Below are positions 17,856-23,588 of a stretch of DNA of 24,693 nt, piece by piece. Location: NCBI GenBank assembly GCA_031278255.1, contig JAITKU010000047.1, forward strand, positions 1 through 24,693. Direction: 5' to 3'. Every line of letters begins with the position of its first letter. The stretch's first letter is position 1. A program made the translations under genes and the position numbers. A model generated the notes under the pieces. That model ran no database searches. It was not told where the DNA came from and saw only the letters and a program-made list of their open reading frames with translations. The stretch is from Eubacteriales Family XIII. Incertae Sedis bacterium. Its GTDB lineage: Bacteria > Bacillota > Clostridia > Peptostreptococcales > Anaerovoracaceae.

Positions 17856-17899
17856 TTACAGTTTTGATTACAGTTTTAGTTACAGTTTTAATTACAGTC
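17856..17899. repeat. 12-bp tandem repeat, about 3.7 copies, ahead of tagO
   Basis: Units TTACAGTTTTGA (17856-17867), TTACAGTTTTAG (17868-17879) and TTACAGTTTTAA (17880-17891), then TTACAGTC (17892-17899). The repeated core is TTACAGTTTT, with variation only in the two spacer bases. It lies in the 116-bp gap between comEB and tagO, in otherwise GC-rich DNA. It could be a stack of binding sites or a slippage-prone tract. Confidence 0.9.
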
Positions 17900-17942
17900 T
17901 CGCCGGATGCCTCGCGTCCGTATGCGCGGACGGGTCCTTGTG

Positions 17943-18395
17943 CTAAAGGCTGTCCACCATGATGATCTTGAGGCCCGCTTCCGCCAGAATATCGACCGCG
18001 AGCCGATCCGGATAACCCTCCTTGACGATGATTTTCTTGATACCCGCGTTGATGATCATCTTCGCGCAGATCACGCAGGGCTGGTGCGTTATATACATCG
18101 TCGCGCCGTTCACGCTCTGGCCGAGCGACGCCGCCTGTACGATGGCGTTCTGCTCCGCGTGAAGCCCGAAGCAGAGTTCGTGGCGTTCTCCCGACGGAAC
18201 GTTCATCTTTTCACGGAAACAGCCGCCCCGTTCCGCGCAGTGCGCGATCCCCTTGGGCGCGCCGTTGTAGCCGGTTGCCATGATATGCCTGTCCTGCACG
18301 ATGGCCGCGCCCACGTGCCGTCTGAGGCAGGTGGACCGCTTTGCGGTAATCATGGCCATTTCCATAAAATACTCGTCCCAGCTGGGTCTTTCCAT
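17943..18395 (-). CDS. comEB: dCMP deaminase (ComEB family)
   Basis: Zinc-dependent deamination of dCMP to dUMP, feeding thymidylate synthesis. It has 150 residues. Seen: the family N-terminus MERPSWDEYFME, a phosphate-region GYNGAPKGI, the zinc and proton-transfer motif HAEQNA (His79, Glu81), and the zinc cysteines in QPCVICAKM (Cys107, Cys110). The start ATG at 18395 is the only one consistent with the family, because an in-frame TGA lies 15 bases upstream. The nearest AAAGGAG abuts the ATG, so the working ribosome site may instead be GAGAGG about 10 bases upstream. It is first of the comEB-tagO-wecB group, an order common next to atp operons in clostridia. Confidence 0.94.
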   Translation of the reverse strand: MERPSWDEYFMEMAMITAKRSTCLRRHVGAAIVQDRHIMATGYNGAPKGIAHCAERGGCFREKMNVPSGERHELCFGLHAEQNAIVQAASLGQSVNGATMYITHQPCVICAKMIINAGIKKIIVKEGYPDRLAVDILAEAGLKIIMVDSL

Positions 18396-18488
18396 CTCCT
18401 TTGGGTCCTCTCATCGCGCGTCCCGGCGACGGAGACAAACGAACGCCGGTCGGCCTTGACGAACAGCGAATAAGCGATACTCGGTCAT

Positions 18489-18497
18489 AGTATACCA
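18489..18497 (-). promoter_or_regulatory. Candidate comEB promoter, extended -10
   Basis: Minus strand TGGTATACT (18497-18489) matches the extended -10 form TGnTATAAT with one change. There is no good -35 box. It lies about 94 bp upstream of comEB. A second copy of the surrounding 25-bp repeat carries the perfect form TGGTATAAT at 18618-18610 and may be a second start point. Confidence 0.45.
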
Positions 18498-18515
18498 TAA
18501 TTACGGAGCGAAGCG
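18491..18515. repeat. 25-bp direct repeat, copy 1, part of an inverted repeat
   Basis: Begins TATACCATAATTACGG and ends AGCGAAGCG. It is identical to 18612-18636. Its segment ATACCATAATTA (18492-18503) is also a perfect 12-bp inverted partner of TAATTATGGTAT at 18520-18531. Confidence 0.85.
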
Positions 18516-18542
18516 GAGATAATTATGGTATCGCCATGCGCG

Positions 18543-18562
18543 TTTTCGCCCCCGGGCGAAAA
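18543..18562. repeat. Perfect GC-centred palindrome
   Basis: Arms TTTTCGCCC (18543-18551) and GGGCGAAAA (18554-18562) flank a CC loop; GCGCG and CGCGC (18538-18542, 18566-18570) can extend the stem after a 3-nt bulge. There is no T-run after it in either direction. Confidence 0.7.
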
Positions 18563-18582
18563 AATCGCGCGGCATTTCAATC

Positions 18583-18617
18583 GGTATAATAACCGCGTTC
18601 TTAGCGGTTATTATACC
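18583..18617. repeat. 14-bp perfect inverted repeat
   Basis: Arms GGTATAATAACCGC (18583-18596) and GCGGTTATTATACC (18604-18617) flank a 7-nt loop. TATAAT is present in both orientations inside the arms. The right arm runs into the second copy of the 25-bp direct repeat. Confidence 0.85.
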
Positions 18618-18636
18618 ATAATTACGGAGCGAAGCG
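18612..18636. repeat. 25-bp direct repeat, copy 2
   Basis: Identical to 18491-18515. Here the minus-strand reading gives TGGTATAAT, a perfect extended -10 box. The copy is followed by a small stem GTTTTT-TGCG-AAAAAC (18641-18656). Confidence 0.85.
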
Positions 18637-18726
18637 AAATGTTTTTTGCGAAAAACCGCAGCGTGCCGCGACGGCCTAAAAGACAGAGACACGCGGCGTC
18701 CGTCCATTCCCGTGTAAAAGCGATAC

Positions 18727-18755
18727 TGTACAATCCGCCCGAGTTGCGATACAAT
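18727..18755 (+). promoter_or_regulatory. Candidate promoter for the MBL-fold gene
   Basis: TGTACA (18727-18732), 17-nt spacer, TACAAT (18750-18755); 4/6 and 5/6 matches to sigma-A boxes. The transcript would begin near 18762 and carry the hairpin at 18772-18807 in its leader. A separate perfect TATAAT at 18828-18833 has no -35 partner. Confidence 0.4.
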
Positions 18756-18771
18756 AATCAATGAACGACGC

Positions 18772-18807
18772 CGCCCAATCCCCGGCCTTTCGGCATGGGA
18801 TTGGGCG
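18772..18807 (+). repeat. Leader hairpin upstream of the MBL-fold gene
   Basis: Arms CGCCCAATCCC (18772-18782) and GGGATTGGGCG (18797-18807) are perfect 11-bp complements. An inner GCC-TTTC-GGC stem is separated by a 2x2 internal loop. No U-tract follows. It may be an RNA regulatory stem or an operator; I do not recognise it as a known riboswitch. Confidence 0.7.
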
Positions 18808-18867
18808 ACGGTGTTCAAGTATAAAAATATAATACTTTATAGACAAGAAACACCAGGAGTTGCCTTT

Positions 18868-19740
18868 ATGCTTAACATCATCCCCGCAACGGGCAGTATC
18901 GGGGCGGAATGCTTTTTGCTGCTTTCCGAGAACGGCGCTTTCCTCGCGGATACGGGCTACGCTTTCAGCGCGGAAGCCACGGTGCAAAACATCGCGCGCG
19001 CGCTCGGCGCGCGTTCGCTCGATCTGATCCTGCTGACCCATTCCCACTACGACCACGTAGGCGGTCTGCCCGCGATGAAGCGGGCTTGGCCCGGCGCGGA
19101 GGCCGTCGCGCACCACTACGCAAAGGAGGTCTTTGCGCGGCCGGGGGCGAAACGCGTAATGCGCTCGCTGGACGCGGACGCCGCCCATAAATGCGGGGAA
19201 CGCGCGGCGCGAGAGGCTTACACCGAGGCTTTCGCGGTGGACAGGACCGTGGGGGAGGGGGATGTGCTGCGGGCGGGCGGCGCGTCGATTTGCGTCATGG
19301 AGATGCCGGGGCACACAAAATGCTCCGTGAGCTACTATTTCCAAGAGGAGGATCTGCTCGTTCTGAGCGAAACCGCCGGCGTCATGCTCAAGACGGGCGA
19401 GGTCATTCCCGCTTTCATCGTCAGTTATGACGCCACCTTGGAGGCGATCGCGCGGGCGGAGGCGATGGCGCCGCGGCGGATGCTCGTTTCCCACTCCGGG
19501 GAACTGCGCGGCGGCGCGGTGACGGAGTACCTGCGGGCGGCGCGCGCGGCAACGCAAACCGCGGCGGAATTGGTTCTGACGGAACACGCGCGGGGCAAGG
19601 ATTTTGAAGCGATATGCGCCGCCTACACAGAGAAATTCTACATAGGCTCCTGCCGCGAATACCAGCCGCCGGAGGCTTTCCTGCTCAATACGCGCGCCAT
19701 GATCGCGCGGCTGATCGCACAGACGGAGACGCGGCTTTAG
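18868..19740 (+). CDS. MBL-fold metallo-hydrolase of unknown substrate
   Basis: Metallo-beta-lactamase-fold protein of 290 residues, without signal peptide, so cytoplasmic. Seen: the metal motif THSHYDHVGG (His58, His60, Asp62, His63), MPGHTKCS (His149) and VSHSGEL (His209). The usual bridging aspartate after strand 9 (xSGD) appears as LSETAG with Glu168, a variation that sets it apart from glyoxalase II and RNase Z. The C-terminal 80 residues are mostly helical. The start ATG at 18868 follows AGGAG eight bases upstream. It is alone on the plus strand and convergent with the pirin gene. Substrate cannot be assigned; hydrolysis of a thioester, phosphodiester or lactone is possible. Confidence 0.88.
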   Translation: MLNIIPATGSIGAECFLLLSENGAFLADTGYAFSAEATVQNIARALGARSLDLILLTHSHYDHVGGLPAMKRAWPGAEAVAHHYAKEVFARPGAKRVMRSLDADAAHKCGERAAREAYTEAFAVDRTVGEGDVLRAGGASICVMEMPGHTKCSVSYYFQEEDLLVLSETAGVMLKTGEVIPAFIVSYDATLEAIARAEAMAPRRMLVSHSGELRGGAVTEYLRAARAATQTAAELVLTEHARGKDFEAICAAYTEKFYIGSCREYQPPEAFLLNTRAMIARLIAQTETRL

Positions 19741-19810
19741 GGGCGGGCGGCAACCGCCGATTCGCTTCCGACGGACAGTCTTGCCGCCGAAGCGGTACGC
19801 GGCCTTTTCC

Positions 19811-20524
19811 CTACGCGTTCTTTGCCATCTCAATGAGAAAGATATGCGATTCCTCGGCGGCATACAGACGGATCGTCTGTTCCGTTATCTCCAGAGCGTC
19901 GCACGCGGAAAGCAATAGATCGTTCGCGTGGGCCGCGCCCTCTATGAGGACCATGTAAGCCTGCCTGTTTTCGGACACGATGAACTCCAGATCGCTGCCC
20001 CGCGTCAGGATCGTGGCAAAGGCGTAGATGTCCGCGTGTACCCGGATCGGCGCCCCGTTGTCGGCATTGTTCGCGCCGGCGGCGATGGGCAGCCAGCGGT
20101 TCACCCGCTCTTCGAGGGCGAAGCGATATTCCCCGTAGTTCGGCGCGTACCCGTTTCGATCCGGCAGTATCCATATTTGCAGGAAGCGAAGCGGTTCGTC
20201 GGCGTGACTGTTGTATTCGCTGTGAAAAACGCCCGTGCCCGCGCTCATGTACTGCACCTGCCCGCGCGTCAGGCTGCTGCGGTTCCCCATGCTGTCCTCG
20301 TGCGTGAGTTCGCCGCGCACCACGTAGGACAGGACCTCCATGTTCTTGTGCGGATGCGCTTCAAAGCCCGCGCCCGGCCTGACCCAATCATCATTGAGTA
20401 CGCGAAGATCCCCGAACTGCGTGTTGGCCGGATTGTAATATTCGGCGAACGAGAAATGATGTCGGCTGTCGAGCCACGCGTGGACGCTCCTGCCCATCTT
20501 TTCGCTGTCGATGTAGTGTAGCAT
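19811..20524 (-). CDS. Pirin family cupin protein
   Basis: Bicupin protein of 237 residues, the size of YhaK-type pirins. Seen: the pirin signature RVLNDDWVRPGAGF followed by HPHKNMEVLSYVVRGEL, and the metal-binding set His57, His59, His101 and Glu103 (HPH and FHSEYN), all intact. The C-terminal half is the second, degenerate cupin (AAEESHIFLIE at the end). Some bacterial pirins are quercetin dioxygenases and others modulate enzymes; the role here is not deducible. The start ATG at 20524 follows GGGGAGG at good spacing, and longer frames upstream have no similarity. It is 71 bp downstream of the HAD gene and possibly co-transcribed with it. Confidence 0.93.
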   Translation of the reverse strand: MLHYIDSEKMGRSVHAWLDSRHHFSFAEYYNPANTQFGDLRVLNDDWVRPGAGFEAHPHKNMEVLSYVVRGELTHEDSMGNRSSLTRGQVQYMSAGTGVFHSEYNSHADEPLRFLQIWILPDRNGYAPNYGEYRFALEERVNRWLPIAAGANNADNGAPIRVHADIYAFATILTRGSDLEFIVSENRQAYMVLIEGAAHANDLLLSACDALEITEQTIRLYAAEESHIFLIEMAKNA

Positions 20525-20552
20525 GATACACCTCCCCAAACTCTGAACGGGT

Positions 20553-20590
20553 ACGCGTGCGCGCGAACGGCGCGCGCGCCGGCGCGCGGC
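20553..20590. repeat. Alternating CG-rich tract
   Basis: Within the 71-bp gap between the HAD and pirin genes, runs of CG/GC dinucleotides (GTGCGCGCG, GGCGCGCGCGCC, GGCGCGCGGCC) form overlapping palindromes and alternate purine and pyrimidine. It could fold as a strong stem in RNA or adopt Z-DNA. There is no T-run, so it is not a classical terminator. Confidence 0.6.
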
Positions 20591-20595
20591 CGGGC

Positions 20596-21273
20596 CTACC
20601 GCAGACGCATGGGTCCCGTTTCGGATGCCGGCGCAAGGATGTCCAGAAGATCGCCGGCCTTTTCGATACAGTAATCGGGCGCGTCCGGGCCTGTGCGTTC
20701 CCCCTCGGGCACGGCCGCGGTCCAGCCCACGAGTACGGACTTCACGCCCGCGTCGCGCGCGCACAGGATATCGTTGCGCGTATCGCCCACCATCAGCGCC
20801 TCCTCGGGCTTCTTGCCGAGTTTTGCGAGCGCGATCCGCACCGGCTCGGGATCGGGCTTGAATCGCGTGCAATCCTCGCAGGTCACAACCAGATCAAAAT
20901 AAGCCGTAAGTCCGTATTTTTCAAGTCCCTCCATCGTTGTGGCGGGCAGCCGCGAGGTTACGATCGCGAGCGTGTAGGCTCGTTCCTTGAGCGCCGCGAG
21001 CAGTTCCCGCACGCCGGGAAAGACCGAGATCATCGGCCCGAAATTATTTCTGTGATAGCTGCGGTAGATCTCCACGCTCTCTTCGACGGGCACATGCGGG
21101 AAGAAGCGCGCGGCGGTGTCGTGCAGTATCTCGCCGAAAGTCGCGACGATATCCGCCACGGGCCTCTCCGCGCCCGTGAGGGTACGGAAAGTGTGCTGCC
21201 ACGAGTTGATGATCACGCGATTCGTATCCATGACGGTGCCGTCGAAATCGAACAATACAGTATCGATACGCAT
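20596..21273 (-). CDS. ppaX: HAD-family phosphatase, PpaX/Gph-like
   Basis: Haloacid-dehalogenase hydrolase of 225 residues. Relatives hydrolyse pyrophosphate (PpaX) or phosphoglycolate (Gph). Seen: motif I LFDFDGTVMDT (nucleophile Asp9, Asp11), motif II IVTSR (Thr106/Ser107), motif III lysine in FKPDPEPV (Lys139), and motif IV MVGDTRNDIL (Asp164, Asp168). A helical cap lies between residues 15 and 80. The pattern KPDPEPV..AL..LG.KPEEALMVGD closely resembles Bacillus PpaX, hence the tentative symbol, but Gph-like activity is equally compatible. The start ATG at 21273 is one base after the tex TGA, with no strong ribosome site, so translation probably depends on termination-reinitiation from tex. 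Confidence 0.85.
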   Translation of the reverse strand: MRIDTVLFDFDGTVMDTNRVIINSWQHTFRTLTGAERPVADIVATFGEILHDTAARFFPHVPVEESVEIYRSYHRNNFGPMISVFPGVRELLAALKERAYTLAIVTSRLPATTMEGLEKYGLTAYFDLVVTCEDCTRFKPDPEPVRIALAKLGKKPEEALMVGDTRNDILCARDAGVKSVLVGWTAAVPEGERTGPDAPDYCIEKAGDLLDILAPASETGPMRLR

Positions 21274-21274
21274 T

Positions 21275-23566
21275 TCAGTTCAGCTTATCTTTCCGCATAC
21301 TGAGGGAAAGCTTCTGCTTTTCGGCATCTATGCTCACGATCCACACCTTTACCGTATCCCCGACGCTGACCGCGTCCAACGGATGGCGTATATAGCGATC
21401 GCTCATGCGGGAAATATGCACAAGCCCGTCGTTCTTGACGCCGACATCGACAAAAGCGCCGAAATCGACGACGTTGCGAACGGTGCCGACGAGTTCCATG
21501 CCGACCTGCATGTCCGCAAAGGATTTCACGTCCTGACGGAACACGACGGGCGGCGCGTCCTCGCGCGGGTCCCGCGCCGGCTTTTTGATCTCCGCCACAA
21601 TATCCCGCAGCGTGGGCAGACCGACGCCGATCTCCTCGGCCAGCCGCTTGAGACTCTCGCCGATCCGCGCTTCGTCGGACTTCGTATCCGCGGCGCGCGC
21701 GGCCGAAGAAAGGGGCGCGAGGGCCGCGAAGCCCTTCAGCCTCACGCGTCCGCCGGTTTCGGGTACGCGCGGCGTCTCCGCGTAGACGGCGCAAATGCGA
21801 TCCTCTATATCCGAAACGCCGCCGCGCGCGATCTCGTCCTCCCCGACGGAAACGTGCCGAAGCACCGCGACCGCCGCCTCGTAGGACTCGGGATGCACGG
21901 AAGTGCCGTCCAAGGGATTCCGTCCCCCCGCAATGCGCAAAAAGCCCGCGCATTGATCGAAAGCCTTATCGCCCAGCTTGGGGATCTTTTTCAACTGCGT
22001 CCTGTCCTCAAAGGGCCCGTTTTCCTCGCGCCAAGTGACGATGTTTTTCGCGATCGCCGCGTTGATCCCGGCCACGTAGGACAAAAGGGGCGCGGAGGCC
22101 GTGTTCAGGTCCACGCCCACGCGATTCACGCAGTTCTCCACGACGCCCGTAAGCGCGCGTTCGAGCAGACCCTTGTTGATATCGTGCTGGTACTGTCCCA
22201 CGCCGATGTTCTGCGGCGGTATCTTCACGAGTTCGGCCATCGGGTCCTGCAACCTGCGCCCGAGCGACATGGCGCCCCGCGTCGTCACGTCGAGATCGGG
22301 ATACTCCTCCGTGGCGAGCTTGGAAGCGGAATAGACGGAAGCGCCGGCCTCGTTGACGATCGTGTAGCGAATGTCCTGCCCGTTCTTCGCCAAAAAAGCG
22401 GAGACCACCTCCTCCGTTTCGCGGGAGGCCGTGCCGTTGCCTATGGCAATGACATTCACGTCGTACTTGTCGATCAGCTTTTTCAGGGTGGCCTCGGTGC
22501 CGGCGATGTCTCTTCTCGGCTCCGTCGGGTAGACCGTCGCGTAGGCTTGCAGCTTGCCCGTTTCCGAGAGGACGGCCAACTTACAGCCCGTTCGGAAGCC
22601 CGGGTCCACGGCGAGGACGCGTATACCCTTGACGGGCGGCGCCATCAGCAGACTCTCCGTGTTCCGCGCAAAGACCTTGACGGCGTCCGCCTCGGCGCGT
22701 TCGGTCAGCGCCGCGCGCATTTCGCGTTCGAGCGAGGGCGCGATCAGGCGTTTGTAGCTGTCCGCGATCGTTTCCCGCAGCAACTCCGTGAAGATCGAAG
22801 CCTCGTTCGTGATGACGAAGCCCTCCAGCGCGGACAGAAAAGCCTCCACAGCCGTCCGCACGCGGACTTTCAGCTTCTTTTCCTTTTCGCCGCGATTGAC
22901 GGCCAGCACGCGATGGTCCGGAATCTTCGCGATGGGTTCCGCGTACTCGTAGTACATATCGTATACCGTGCGATCCGCGGGGTCCGCCGCCTCGGACACG
23001 ATCTGCCCCTCTTTCTGCGTCTTTTCCCGCAACGCGGCGGTGATATCCGGATCGTCGGCAATCATCTCCGCAATGATGTCGAGCGCGCCCGCGAGCGCGC
23101 CCGCGGCGTCGGCCACGCCCTTTTCCGCATCGACGTAGGGCAACGCGAAATCCAAGGCTTCCCCCGAGAGTTCCCGCTGCGCCCAAATGATCTCCGCCAG
23201 CGGTCCGAGGCCTTTCTCCCGCGCCTTTGAAGCGCGCGTGGCCCGTTTTTGCTTGTAGGGCTTGTACAGGTCCTCGACGCGCTGCAACATCTCCGCCGCG
23301 CGTATCTCGGCGGCGAGTTCGTCCGTAAGCTTCCCCTGCTCGTCGATCAGCCGGATCACTTCCTCCTTGCGCGTCTCGAGGTTTTTCAGATAGCTGAGCC
23401 TTTCGTCGAGTTCGCGGAGCGTGATGTCCGAGAGTCCGCCCGTGGCTTCCTTGCGATAACGCGCGATGAAAGGGATCGTATTGCCGTCCTCGATCAGCGC
23501 GACCGTGTTTTCGACCTGTGAAAGCCTTACCTTGAATTCTTCCGATAGTTTTTCATTGATATTCAT
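21275..23566 (-). CDS. tex: Tex-family S1 RNA-binding transcription accessory protein
   Basis: Nucleic-acid-binding protein related to eukaryotic Spt6, thought to act in transcription. It has 763 residues, somewhat longer than the usual 710-780. Seen in order: an N-terminal helical domain (IPFIARYRKEATGGL; DLYKPYKQKRATRA), a YqgF-like RNase H fold (VLAVDPGFRTGCKLA, about 320-420), helix-hairpin-helix repeats (VGVDLNTASAPLL; KIPKLGDKAFDQCAGFLRI), and a C-terminal S1 domain from about residue 689 (DFGAFVDVGVKNDGLVHIS). An Ala/Pro-rich extra segment of about 50 residues lies at roughly 583-635, between the helical repeats and S1. The start is ATG 23566; the upstream GGGAAAACGG box is modest. It is 22 bp after prfB and one base before the HAD gene. 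Confidence 0.95.
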   Translation of the reverse strand: MNINEKLSEEFKVRLSQVENTVALIEDGNTIPFIARYRKEATGGLSDITLRELDERLSYLKNLETRKEEVIRLIDEQGKLTDELAAEIRAAEMLQRVEDLYKPYKQKRATRASKAREKGLGPLAEIIWAQRELSGEALDFALPYVDAEKGVADAAGALAGALDIIAEMIADDPDITAALREKTQKEGQIVSEAADPADRTVYDMYYEYAEPIAKIPDHRVLAVNRGEKEKKLKVRVRTAVEAFLSALEGFVITNEASIFTELLRETIADSYKRLIAPSLEREMRAALTERAEADAVKVFARNTESLLMAPPVKGIRVLAVDPGFRTGCKLAVLSETGKLQAYATVYPTEPRRDIAGTEATLKKLIDKYDVNVIAIGNGTASRETEEVVSAFLAKNGQDIRYTIVNEAGASVYSASKLATEEYPDLDVTTRGAMSLGRRLQDPMAELVKIPPQNIGVGQYQHDINKGLLERALTGVVENCVNRVGVDLNTASAPLLSYVAGINAAIAKNIVTWREENGPFEDRTQLKKIPKLGDKAFDQCAGFLRIAGGRNPLDGTSVHPESYEAAVAVLRHVSVGEDEIARGGVSDIEDRICAVYAETPRVPETGGRVRLKGFAALAPLSSAARAADTKSDEARIGESLKRLAEEIGVGLPTLRDIVAEIKKPARDPREDAPPVVFRQDVKSFADMQVGMELVGTVRNVVDFGAFVDVGVKNDGLVHISRMSDRYIRHPLDAVSVGDTVKVWIVSIDAEKQKLSLSMRKDKLN

Positions 23567-23588
23567 TGCCGTTTTCCCACTGTTGTTT

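Larger units (their letters stand above)
18396..18867. other. 472-bp divergent intergenic region rich in palindromes
   Basis: Lies between comEB (minus) and the MBL-fold gene (plus). It holds at least five inverted repeats, a 25-bp direct repeat 121 bp apart, two minus-strand extended -10 boxes and plus-strand promoter-like boxes. A short plus-strand frame through it (18525-18764) is made largely of these repeats and is not supported as a gene. Confidence 0.75.

Noticed and set aside
18525..18764. Plus-strand frame of 79 codons within the palindrome cluster
   Set aside because: It consists mostly of the repeat units, has no ribosome site, and its translation has no recognisable domain.
18772..18807. 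Hairpin before the MBL gene considered as a terminator for an upstream transcript
   Set aside because: No plus-strand gene lies just upstream, and no U-tract follows the stem.
19746..19758. GGCGG-CAA-CCGCC hairpin between the convergent MBL and pirin genes
   Set aside because: A 5-bp stem with no T-run in either direction is common by chance in such GC-rich DNA, so I do not call it a terminator.
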